The translations under genes were made by a program, and so were the position numbers. Below, in pieces: positions 7,352-14,448 of a DNA stretch of 15,043 nt. Source of the stretch: JAGOQQ01 sp031973235 (GTDB lineage Bacteria > Patescibacteriota > Minisyncoccia > Phycocordibacterales > UBA9973); contig DALYDM010000014.1 in the NCBI GenBank assembly GCA_031973235.1, positions 1-15,043 of the forward strand, written 5' to 3'. Numbering within the stretch: position 1 is the stretch's first letter; each line of letters begins with the position of its first letter. The notes under the pieces were generated by a model. It had not been told where the DNA came from and made no database searches. It worked only from the letters and a program-made list of their open reading frames with translations.

Positions 7352-7696
7352 TGTTGTATCTATAAGCCGAATTCTGTATTTTTATTTCGAAAAATAAAAA
7401 CGATAATCATTTATCTAGGATTGTTGTTACCAACAACCTCAAGCGATTCAAACCAAAATAAATTTGGAGTACGATCTTGCACACGAGTAAGGATTTAGCC
7501 GTTTCATCCATGTGTTTCCATATGACAACTCCTTGCGGAGCCCTAGTCTTTCGACATCGGCGTTTCTGCTCGCACCTCTATCCTTGCGGACGACGGGTGT
7601 TACCCGCTACTTGTAATGTGCCGAAGCACACTGTGTGTTCGGACTTTCCTCACTAGATAGTATTGCTACTATATAGCGCGATTATCTAATACAACA
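7352..7696 (-). ncRNA. rnpB: RNase P RNA
   Basis: This is the catalytic RNA that trims tRNA 5' leaders. On the minus strand it has the conserved core GAGGAAAGTCCG (complement of 7640-7651) and the 3' block ACAGAATTCGGCTTAT (complement of 7362-7377), preceded by CCTAGATAAATGA, all matching the universal bacterial RNase P elements in the right order. A GAGCAGAAACGCCGATG segment matches the P10/P11 region. The ends pair through TGTTGTAT (7696-7689) with ATACAACA (7359-7352), forming helix P1. The length of about 345 nt is normal for type A. One oddity is a 9-bp pure A/T hairpin with a UUCG tetraloop (7379-7400), inserted before the ACAGA block where Bacillus RNase P carries P19. A TATAAT promoter and a hairpin terminator flank the gene. 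The exact ends are estimated from P1. Confidence 0.96.
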
Positions 7697-7701
7697 GATA
7701 T

Positions 7702-7710
7702 ATTATACCA
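7702..7710 (-). promoter_or_regulatory. Extended -10 promoter of rnpB
   Basis: TGGTATAAT (TATAAT at 7702-7707) lies 5 nt before the first base of helix P1. The -35 region is a weak match. The same TGGTATAAT sequence drives the next gene at 7301-7309. Confidence 0.75.
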
Positions 7711-7726
7711 TAAATTTATAAAAAAT

Positions 7727-7754
7727 AAAAGGGCCTGCTTTCGCAGACCCTTTT
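7727..7754 (-). terminator. Intrinsic terminator of the sorting-domain protein gene
   Basis: 12-bp hairpin with a GAAA tetraloop on the minus strand, followed by TTTTATTTTTT. One position is a G-U wobble as minus-strand RNA but an A-C mismatch as plus-strand RNA, so it is shaped for the minus strand. Confidence 0.85.
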
Positions 7755-7765
7755 CTTGTACAGTA

Positions 7766-9280
7766 TTAGCGCACAAGAAATTTTAATGATTTGTTACCCA
7801 GTCGGGCAATATATATCCCTCTCGGAAAATCTATTGTAATTTGACCAGTGTCTGACACATGTTCTGAAAACAAACATCTTCCAACAATATCAGTTATTAT
7901 CAATTTATCACCTTCTTTTGCTTTGTACCTCACAGCACCTTCACTGAAAAATAAATTTTCAGTAGGTTTTCCGTTTTCTTCAATGGAAGTCGTTCCAGGC
8001 ATCGTAACAGTACAATACGAGGACTCAATCAGACCAAGAGCGTTAAACAAATATGCTTTAAGCAAATATGTCACTCCTGGCGATAATCCTGACGTAATAG
8101 ACATGCTGTATACTCCTCCAATCGCTTGTGGTATTCCAGAATAAATCTGAGAATAACCAGCAGGATTCGAGAAAGTGGTATCCCAAGTCGGAGAAGCAAA
8201 TAGATACATACTATTATTTGCATATCCCCCAGATGAATAATTCACATCAGTAGTTGCTACCGATCCAACTGCAAAACAATTTGTAATTGCAATTTCAAAG
8301 GGTCCGCTTGATGTCTGAAATGTTGCACCCGAACTGACAGTATTCCAATTTGTATTACTGGATATCAAACTCACAGTAATTGCAACCGTTTGCAGTGGTC
8401 CACATGTTGTCACTGTTACCTGATACGAATGTGTTCCCACACTGTATGCAACAGGAGTGTAACTTGTCGTATTACCACCACATGTGGTTTCCACAAACAA
8501 CACTCCACCAATCGAATCAGCAGAAACTGTGATCATCACAATTCCACCCTGACTTGTAATTGACGTGACTACCACCGTATCAACTACCGGAGGATTTGCC
8601 AATAATGGCAAGGTTTCCACCATCACAATTTGTGCAGTATCGGGAACAAGCGGAAACATTTGATTGATTCCAATCGCTCGATAAAAATGTGTTGTGTTCG
8701 GATTTTGAAACACTGTAAGTGTGTCATATCCATTTGGGTTTACTCCGGAAATCTGATGCGTCGTAAGATATGACCATGTTCCACCAGATAGTGAATATTC
8801 CCAAGTGACAAACACAGAACCTCCGCCATTTCGCTGATATGGAACCGTGAGTAATCCTGAATATGAACTTACATTCGAAACCGAGATCATTGGTCCAACA
8901 CCAACAGGCGTTGGAAGACCGGCAAGCGTAGAGTCCATGATAACTATCGAGTCTGTACCGGAACCAATTTGTGCGACCACAGTTGAAATCGTGTACACCG
9001 ATCCCGACATCAATCCTCCGACTCCCACAGTATCAGACACAACACCATTTACATATTGGACTGGTGTGGATACGGGATTTGTAATCCCATTTGCAAACGT
9101 CGTTTGCACTAATGCATTTGTAGCTATGCCGAAATATCGAGCAACAGCCAAGGAATCATATCCTCGGTATACAATTTTTACACTATCAATTGATTGTGTA
9201 AGCATTGGACCAAACAGATTTTGACCAATAGCAACTGCGTGAACATACATCACAGCAAGGAGAAGCAAGGTTTTTTTCAT
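7766..9280 (-). CDS. Secreted beta-rich protein with T9SS-like C-terminal sorting domain
   Basis: The 504-residue product starts with a classical signal peptide (MKKTLLLLAV, cleavage likely after residue 19, AIG-QN), a form typical of Bacteroidota exported proteins. Residues 25-425 are rich in Thr, Ser, Val and Gly and look like tandem beta-sandwich (Ig/fibronectin-like) modules; I see no catalytic motif. Residues 431-504 resemble the type IX secretion C-terminal domain: a DKLIITDIVGRCLFS strand, a second ITIDFPRGIYIARLGNKSLK strand pair and a terminal FLVR. In Bacteroidota this domain directs export through the Por/T9SS machinery and attachment to the surface. No such machinery is visible here, and Patescibacteria are not known to have it. 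Base composition looks richer in GC than secA in lines I counted (28 of 60 at 8941-9000 against 22 of 60 at 3001-3060), which would fit transfer. It is divergent to the 9381 gene with a shared promoter region. Confidence 0.85.
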   Translation of the reverse strand: MKKTLLLLAVMYVHAVAIGQNLFGPMLTQSIDSVKIVYRGYDSLAVARYFGIATNALVQTTFANGITNPVSTPVQYVNGVVSDTVGVGGLMSGSVYTISTVVAQIGSGTDSIVIMDSTLAGLPTPVGVGPMISVSNVSSYSGLLTVPYQRNGGGSVFVTWEYSLSGGTWSYLTTHQISGVNPNGYDTLTVFQNPNTTHFYRAIGINQMFPLVPDTAQIVMVETLPLLANPPVVDTVVVTSITSQGGIVMITVSADSIGGVLFVETTCGGNTTSYTPVAYSVGTHSYQVTVTTCGPLQTVAITVSLISSNTNWNTVSSGATFQTSSGPFEIAITNCFAVGSVATTDVNYSSGGYANNSMYLFASPTWDTTFSNPAGYSQIYSGIPQAIGGVYSMSITSGLSPGVTYLLKAYLFNALGLIESSYCTVTMPGTTSIEENGKPTENLFFSEGAVRYKAKEGDKLIITDIVGRCLFSEHVSDTGQITIDFPRGIYIARLGNKSLKFLVR

Positions 9281-9306
9281 TTCAAGGTAGTTTTATATCT
9301 AGTCCT

Positions 9307-9334
9307 ATTCTACACCGTTTTTTAGCATTGTCAA
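9307..9334 (-). promoter_or_regulatory. Promoter of the sorting-domain protein gene
   Basis: -35 TTGACA (9329-9334) and -10 TAGAAT (9307-9312) with a 16-nt spacer. The 5' leader would be about 20 nt and contains no Shine-Dalgarno sequence. Confidence 0.75.
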
Positions 9335-9350
9335 TGTATGTATTGACAAT
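9327..9350. promoter_or_regulatory. Palindrome spanning both divergent -35 boxes
   Basis: ATTGTCAAT (9327-9335) and ATTGACAAT (9342-9350) form a perfect 9-bp inverted repeat around a 6-nt centre. Each arm contains one of the two opposite TTGACA boxes. It may be an operator, or simply the result of two back-to-back consensus -35 boxes. Confidence 0.55.
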
Positions 9351-9371
9351 ATATACAAAATATGCTATTAT
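9343..9371 (+). promoter_or_regulatory. Promoter of the fibronectin-like surface protein gene
   Basis: -35 TTGACA (9343-9348) and -10 TATTAT (9366-9371) with a 17-nt spacer. Only 9 nt separate the -10 box from the ATG at 9381, so the mRNA is predicted to be leaderless or nearly so. Confidence 0.8.
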
Positions 9372-9380
9372 TTCACATAT

Positions 9381-11204
9381 ATGAATTATATGAATATATC
9401 CACAATTTCAAAGAAATTTCTCGCGATCGCACTCGTTGCTGGTGTATTTATTGCACCTTCCACGACACTTGCACGAACATTGGCAAATGAACTTGCGCCA
9501 AGTGTACAACCATTAGCAGTTTCAACTCTACCCCCTACAGGAGTACAAGAAACAAGTGCAACATTGAATGGTACTTACCAAACAATCACTGCAACTTCAG
9601 CAATTGTGTGGTTTCAATATGGCACAAGTGCTTCAGCGCTCAACCAGGTAACACAACCAATGTCAAAACCACAAGGTTCTGGGCAATTTTCTAAATCACT
9701 TTCTACTCTTTCTGCAGGGACAACATACTACTACAAAGCGTATGCGTCATTTAACGGAACTACCGTACCTGCGAGTGCGACTGTATCATTCACAACACAA
9801 GGTGGAACTTCTACTTCAAACCAAATTGCAACACTGCCTCCAACACAAATCACAACAACTAGTGCAGTTCTAAATGCCTACGTTAATGTCCGAACAATCG
9901 GAACATATACACTTGTATTTAAATGGGGTGCTTCTGATTCAACTCTCAACAATACACTTACGTACGGAATTGTTTCTGGACAAGCAGGACAAAAGAGTAT
10001 TTCCCTCACTGGTCTTACTCCAGCAAATTCTTATGCATATAAAGCGTGTATCCGAGATGCAAATGGAACTGATCAATGTGGATCTACACAAGTGACATTT
10101 ACTACACTCGATTCAAACCCAACTACCTACGAATGTAACGATGATGTGGACAATGACGGTGATGGTCGTACAGACTATCCAGCAGATCAAGGATGTACTT
10201 CATCTTCTGATAATTCAGAAAATTCTGATGGAAATCCATGTACAAACTGTGGCGGAAATAACTCTGAACCCTCAGTCACCACCCTCTCTGCAGACGATAT
10301 CGAAGAAGACGAAGCTCTTCTTCAAGGAGAAGCAGATCCAAATGGTGATGCACTTACTTCAGTATGGTTTGAATACGGAGAAGATGAAGATGATTTAGAT
10401 GAAACAGTCTATGTCTCATCATCTAACTATGATGATAATGAAGATACAGATACAGTAGACTTCGATAAGAAGATTACTGGACTTGATAATGATACAAGAT
10501 ACTACTTCCGAGCATGTGCAGAAAACTCTGAAGGAGAAGATTGTGGTTCTATTAGATCATTTACTACAGATGATAATAATAATGATAATAATGATGATGA
10601 TTCGAATGACGACTATGTTCATGAATCACCTCAAATTATTCCAAGAATCATCTATAAAACAACAACAGTAGGAAGTACTTCTTCAAAAGTAATGCTTTCA
10701 ATCGATACTCGATTTGATAATGCGTATCAAGGAGATACTATTGATTATGTAGTTGAATACAAAAATATCAGTGGATCAACACTTACTAATTCAATACTTC
10801 ATATTGAATTTCCAAAAGAAGTAACATTCCGACGTGCAAATGAAGGACGTTACAATGAGAAAGATCATACACTTACACTTGATCTTGGAACTCTATCACG
10901 AGGTGAGCACGATGAAATCACTATTTCAGTACGAGCTGATTCATCAATCAAGTCACGTTCTGAAATTGTCACAAAAGCAACACTCGCATTTACAATGCCA
11001 AACTCTGCACAAGACAACGCAATTGCATACGCAATCACAAAAGTCTCAGGAGGAAACAGCGTATCCGGAAATGCACTTGCTGGTACAGCACTCTTTGGTG
11101 GTAATGGATTTCTTCCAGATTCACTCATTGAATGGCTCATCCTAACTATTCTTATTATTGTGATTATCGGAGGATTTCGATACTACAAACATAAGCAAGT
11201 TTAA
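9381..11204 (+). CDS. Multi-domain surface protein with fibronectin-like repeats and C-terminal anchor
   Basis: The 607-residue product has a signal peptide (hydrophobic 13-24, possible cleavage near ALA/TLA at 29-31). Three fibronectin type III-like repeats follow, at about 46-140, 147-244 and 297-396. Each has a TSATLNG-like opening, a WF.YG strand and a YYYKA/YYFRA strand ending in FTT. Between repeats 2 and 3 lies a calcium-loop-like stretch (DDVDNDGDGRTDYPADQG, 254-271) with flanking cysteines, as in thrombospondin type 3 or dockerin-like loops. Residues 397-412 are an Asn/Asp linker. Residues 435-555 form a beta domain like the DUF11/adhesin stalk type (DTIDYVVEYKNISGSTL). A transmembrane segment (581-598) and a short basic tail (YYKHKQV) anchor the C-terminus. 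It is inferred to be a surface adhesin or stalk. It is the only plus-strand gene seen, ending in a terminator shared with nrdJ. Confidence 0.9.
   Translation: MNYMNISTISKKFLAIALVAGVFIAPSTTLARTLANELAPSVQPLAVSTLPPTGVQETSATLNGTYQTITATSAIVWFQYGTSASALNQVTQPMSKPQGSGQFSKSLSTLSAGTTYYYKAYASFNGTTVPASATVSFTTQGGTSTSNQIATLPPTQITTTSAVLNAYVNVRTIGTYTLVFKWGASDSTLNNTLTYGIVSGQAGQKSISLTGLTPANSYAYKACIRDANGTDQCGSTQVTFTTLDSNPTTYECNDDVDNDGDGRTDYPADQGCTSSSDNSENSDGNPCTNCGGNNSEPSVTTLSADDIEEDEALLQGEADPNGDALTSVWFEYGEDEDDLDETVYVSSSNYDDNEDTDTVDFDKKITGLDNDTRYYFRACAENSEGEDCGSIRSFTTDDNNNDNNDDDSNDDYVHESPQIIPRIIYKTTTVGSTSSKVMLSIDTRFDNAYQGDTIDYVVEYKNISGSTLTNSILHIEFPKEVTFRRANEGRYNEKDHTLTLDLGTLSRGEHDEITISVRADSSIKSRSEIVTKATLAFTMPNSAQDNAIAYAITKVSGGNSVSGNALAGTALFGGNGFLPDSLIEWLILTILIIVIIGGFRYYKHKQV
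10568..10615 (+). repeat. GAT/AAT triplet repeat tract inside the surface protein gene
   Basis: A run of GAT, AAT and GAC codons encodes the Asn/Asp linker at residues 397-412. Being triplet based, length changes would keep the reading frame. Confidence 0.7.
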
Positions 11205-11246
11205 TCTAAATAAAAAACCACCCGTATGGGTGGTTTTTTATTTAGA
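11205..11246. terminator. Bidirectional terminator between the surface protein gene and nrdJ
   Basis: Perfect 19-bp hairpin with a GTAT loop: core ACCACCC/GGGTGGT flanked by A and T runs on both sides. It follows the 9381 gene directly and overlaps the nrdJ stop codon (11242-11244), so it serves both convergent genes. Confidence 0.92.
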
Positions 11247-13560
11247 TCTCACACACACCTGAGACACATGCGAGTTCTTTTTTTACTTCAGTTTCATCTT
11301 GAATCTCATAAGTCACAATCTTTGAGAAATCGATCGAAGGCATCTTTTTTGAAAGCTCCTCATATCGTTCTTTTGTGATTGCTTCATATGGAGCAAGTTG
11401 GTACACATGGTTTGATCGTGGAAGAAATGATAACCCGCCCACAATTTCCCAGTTTTGATAAAGCCAGTGTGCAACTTCAATCCATTCATCGTCTCCTACA
11501 GACACAGTTACCGAAGGATTATGTTCAGTAAAGTTAAGTTTTACGGTCTTCCAATGCTCAAGCTGTCCAATTGCAGAAATATCGTCTCGACAGATTGCAC
11601 CTTTTGGTGCTTTTACTGGAAACTCAAGGACATACGTATTTGCAGTATCCATCGCTTGTCCTACTTCTGGATGATATGGTACACCCTGATCTTTCATCAT
11701 CTTAAAGAGTGCGTCTGTTGCAGAAATACGAACTCGTCGAATGTAATATGGAGCATGTCGTGCATGCATTCCTGATGCACAATCAACAGTCTGCGATACG
11801 GTACCTGATGGTTTTACACATGTGATACAAGTTGATTCATTTACTCCAAATCGTTTTGCATAGATCTTGTTGATTCGAATTGCTTCATCTTTCATCTTCT
11901 TCAACATTTTTGCATCACGAGCAATAGTACAATCCCACTGTCCGGTAATCGAAACACCAAGAAGCCGTTCTTTTTCGCAATTCTCCTTCCATTCTTTTGA
12001 AAGATATCCAAAATTTGTAAGAGTTGATTGATATGTTCCGAGAATTGCAGCAATGCGAACTTTTCGCATAAGTGTTTCTTCTGTATCATCAGCCCGCGCA
12101 ACAACCTCAGAAAGATTACAAAATTGCTTCGATTGCAAAATAATTTCTCCGCAAGGATTTGTTCCAATTGGACCAACTATTCTTCCGTCTGGTGCAAAAT
12201 AACCTTTATATTCTTTTTGCCACAAATCAATTCTTCGTTTTGGTAAAGTTGCATGAAGTGAGCCACGGTTAAATATTCCACGCTCACCAGAACCAGACTT
12301 CATGAGTGCTACCCATTCCTCCATAAATTCAGTTGCTGAAGGTTTGCGTTCATATACTGCTGAGTTGTTTGCAAGAGATCTCTGTCCTTCTGTAAGATAA
12401 AATTGTCCACTTTTAGCATCTCGAATTTCCTCATCATCAAGATCAGAAAGTGAAATAAGTGCACTTCGTCTCACACCTCCTGATACGACACATTCACCAA
12501 TCTTACAAATAATATCGTGTGCATCAATGTTACGCAAATGTCTACCCTGGCGACGAAGAATACGCTCTCGTGTAAATGTAAGCAGGTCAATCAATGGTTG
12601 AGGACCAGAACTTTTTCCTCCCATAATCTTAAGTCGTGCACCTGCTGGGCGAAGTTGAGAATAATCAAAATCAACATCATTTCCTTCAAACCATGTCTTC
12701 ATTCCAAATACGAGCGCATCTGCCCAGCCTTCCTTGCTGTCCGGAATAACATACACAGGAACTTTTTTACCGGTCTGAAGTTTAATCTGAGGAAGTGCTT
12801 GAATGTTTTTCGATTCAACAGTATACCCCACTCCAGTTCCACACATTGAAATATATACAATCTCTCCGAAGTCTTGGAAATTTGAAGGGGCAATAAATGA
12901 ACAGTTATATGCACATACATTTGTTTTGCGCGCAGGAATACCAGCAAACTGAATAAGACGCATAGAAGGCATTGATTCTTGATTCAAAATTGCTTCGCGG
13001 AGTTCTTTATATTCGGATTCTTTCAGTTTGTTACCGATATTTTCTCGCATGAAATCCATATATCGATCGATTGTTTCAATCCATGTCTCACGTCGACTTT
13101 CCGCATCAATCCACCGTGCGTAACTTCTGTAATACACGAGCTCAGCAAGTGCATTTCTAAAGTACTTTTTACTTTCAAGTGCAAGTGCTTTGACCTTCTC
13201 GGGAACTGGTCCAACTTCTTTTCTAAGCTCTGCGCGCTTATTACGATAGAGAATATATGCTTTTGCAGTAGTAGGGTATTTATCACGAATCAACTCAGAC
13301 TCTACAAGGTCTTGGATGAGTTCGACTGTTGGCAAAAAATCCTTATCTTTACTCGCCGATTTTACTGCGACAAGTTCATTAAATACCTTTGCAGCAATAT
13401 ATTCTGCATCAGATTCTTTACCCTCACCTGTTGCGTGAAAAGCCTTAAGTACCGCATCTTTGACCTTTTCGAGCTTGAATTCGATAACCTCCAATTCACG
13501 ATTTCGAACATGTTTGATCTTTGCAAGATCGCGCTTTGTAAGCGTAATTTTTTTTACCAT
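11242..13560 (-). CDS. nrdJ: Adenosylcobalamin-dependent ribonucleoside-triphosphate reductase (class II)
   Basis: The enzyme reduces ribonucleotides to deoxyribonucleotides for DNA synthesis, using a cobalamin-generated thiyl radical and needing no oxygen. The 772-residue product has an N-terminal ATP-cone-like region (about 1-115) for allosteric control. The active site is clear: NPCGEI with Cys470 (radical cysteine) and Glu472, and Cys481 in FCNLSEV. The spacings of 2 and 11 residues equal those of Cys408, Glu410 and Cys419 in the Lactobacillus leichmannii enzyme. Cys216 or Cys220 (NVCAYNC) should be the other half of the redox pair. The C-terminal shuttle pair is Cys765/Cys770 (CVSGVC), the CX4C spacing of the L. 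leichmannii enzyme. The gene starts at ATG 13560; a promoter about 42 nt upstream is plausible. The leader contains AGGGG 3 nt before the ATG, but the 16S tail seen here could not pair with it. The cell must obtain cobalamin; no cobalamin gene is in view. Confidence 0.96.
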   Translation of the reverse strand: MVKKITLTKRDLAKIKHVRNRELEVIEFKLEKVKDAVLKAFHATGEGKESDAEYIAAKVFNELVAVKSASKDKDFLPTVELIQDLVESELIRDKYPTTAKAYILYRNKRAELRKEVGPVPEKVKALALESKKYFRNALAELVYYRSYARWIDAESRRETWIETIDRYMDFMRENIGNKLKESEYKELREAILNQESMPSMRLIQFAGIPARKTNVCAYNCSFIAPSNFQDFGEIVYISMCGTGVGYTVESKNIQALPQIKLQTGKKVPVYVIPDSKEGWADALVFGMKTWFEGNDVDFDYSQLRPAGARLKIMGGKSSGPQPLIDLLTFTRERILRRQGRHLRNIDAHDIICKIGECVVSGGVRRSALISLSDLDDEEIRDAKSGQFYLTEGQRSLANNSAVYERKPSATEFMEEWVALMKSGSGERGIFNRGSLHATLPKRRIDLWQKEYKGYFAPDGRIVGPIGTNPCGEIILQSKQFCNLSEVVARADDTEETLMRKVRIAAILGTYQSTLTNFGYLSKEWKENCEKERLLGVSITGQWDCTIARDAKMLKKMKDEAIRINKIYAKRFGVNESTCITCVKPSGTVSQTVDCASGMHARHAPYYIRRVRISATDALFKMMKDQGVPYHPEVGQAMDTANTYVLEFPVKAPKGAICRDDISAIGQLEHWKTVKLNFTEHNPSVTVSVGDDEWIEVAHWLYQNWEIVGGLSFLPRSNHVYQLAPYEAITKERYEELSKKMPSIDFSKIVTYEIQDETEVKKELACVSGVCEI

Positions 13561-13602
13561 AATCCCCTATCAAGATTATTATTAATAATGTTTTGTCTCT
13601 TC

Positions 13603-13608
13603 ATTGTA
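13603..13608 (-). promoter_or_regulatory. Possible nrdJ -10 box
   Basis: TACAAT (minus strand) lies 42 nt before the nrdJ ATG, predicting a leader of about 35 nt. No good -35 box is visible at 17 nt. It is close to the DnaA box at 13632-13640. Confidence 0.4.
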
Positions 13609-13631
13609 CCGAGTCGACACCAAAGAGTTTC

Positions 13632-13640
13632 TGTGGATAA
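13632..13640 (-). promoter_or_regulatory. Perfect DnaA box upstream of nrdJ
   Basis: TTATCCACA on the minus strand, 23 nt upstream of the possible nrdJ -10, that is, over the -35 region. In E. coli, DnaA is known to regulate nrdAB. A role here is inference from position. Confidence 0.4.
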
Positions 13641-13719
13641 CTCAATAATTTACATGATGGAAATATTTTTTAAACAACGTCAACATCAACGACAAACAAG
13701 TCTTTACTTATAGTATTAT

Positions 13720-14187
13720 TTAGTCTTCAAAAATTATTTTGTCTCCAATTTTCAAATTAGTTTTTTCTGACACACCTGCTGCAACTTCCAAAACATACAA
13801 TGCATAATTTTTTGGACCAAAACTTTTTGGATATGAATCCGGAGTAAGATTTCTCTCAATGTGTACGATTTCCATTTCCTTACTAATCCACACAATATCG
13901 ATTGGAATACTCATATCCTTCATCCAAAAATACCATTGATTTTCATAGGGAAACTCAAAAATCATTCCATCACGGGGTGATAAATAGCGTGTACCTGAAA
14001 GACCAAGCTCTCTTTCTTCAGCTGTCGTTGCGCGATATGCGTTCAGTTTATAATTCCCAGGCAAAATAATAGAACGAACAGGGTATTCCTTAAACAAATA
14101 TTCTTCTTGCGAATTTTTTGAATACAAAAAAAGTCCCGCTATCACAAGAAAGGTAATGCAAATAATTGAAAACGTTCGATTAGTCAA
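13720..14187 (-). CDS. Membrane-anchored DUF192 protein
   Basis: The 155-residue product has one N-terminal membrane segment (about residues 7-22, SIICITFLVIAGLFLY) and then a DUF192 domain. Typical DUF192 features are RATTAEERELGLSGTRYLSPRDGMIFEF, the FWMKDMSIPIDIVWI core and the C-terminal VLEVAAGVSEKTNLKIGDKI segment. The family's function is not established; the domain is predicted to face outside the membrane here. The start is TTG at 14187, because upstream codons in frame reach a TAA after seven codons and the next Met is well inside the domain. No Shine-Dalgarno site is seen. It has an extended -10 promoter 35 nt upstream. No terminator is visible after it, so read-through into nrdJ, 160 nt downstream, is possible. 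Confidence 0.88.
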   Translation of the reverse strand: MTNRTFSIICITFLVIAGLFLYSKNSQEEYLFKEYPVRSIILPGNYKLNAYRATTAEERELGLSGTRYLSPRDGMIFEFPYENQWYFWMKDMSIPIDIVWISKEMEIVHIERNLTPDSYPKSFGPKNYALYVLEVAAGVSEKTNLKIGDKIIFED

Positions 14188-14222
14188 TGAAATATAGTGC
14201 GTTAGTTATTAAATATAAATCA

Positions 14223-14231
14223 ATTATATCA
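14223..14231 (-). promoter_or_regulatory. Extended -10 promoter of the DUF192 gene
   Basis: TGATATAAT on the minus strand (TATAAT at 14223-14228, TG one base upstream), 35 nt before the TTG start. The -35 region is weak. It directly follows the terminator at 14251-14292. Confidence 0.6.
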
Positions 14232-14250
14232 TTTCTTAAATCAATAATTC

Positions 14251-14292
14251 ACAAACAAAAATACACCTCTTGCGAGATGTATTTTTGTTTGT
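14251..14292 (-). terminator. Terminator of the 16S rRNA transcript
   Basis: 19-bp hairpin with a GCAA tetraloop on the minus strand and a T-rich 3' arm. One pair is G-U as minus-strand RNA but A-C mismatched as plus-strand RNA, so it is shaped for the minus strand. It lies about 160 nt beyond the 16S 3' end. Confidence 0.8.
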
Positions 14293-14370
14293 GTTTATTT
14301 TCTGTTTTGTTTCGTTCTACTGATTGTATGTCTTTCCATACAGTCAGATAGTTTATAGTCTCTATCAAAC

Positions 14371-14399
14371 TTTCCTGTGCTCAATTGAGGCACAGGAAA
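14371..14399 (-). other. Hairpin in the 16S rRNA 3' trailer
   Basis: Perfect 10-bp stem TTTCCTGTGC/GCACAGGAAA with a 9-nt loop. With a smaller hairpin at about 14416-14437 (ATTTGT/ACAAAT) it makes the trailer structured; it may be a processing signal. Confidence 0.5.
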
Positions 14400-14448
14400 T
14401 CGACGCCGTAAGTCATTTGTCATAAACATGAACAAATGGACAATTTCA

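Noticed and set aside
11113..11204. Sortase signal (LPDSL) at the C-terminus of the 9381 product
   Set aside because: It is not an LPxTG-type motif, although a membrane segment and basic tail follow. A plain membrane anchor is enough.
13564..13568. AGGGG as a Shine-Dalgarno site for nrdJ
   Set aside because: It is only 3 nt from the ATG and no complementary CCUCC exists at the 16S tail seen here; likely coincidental.
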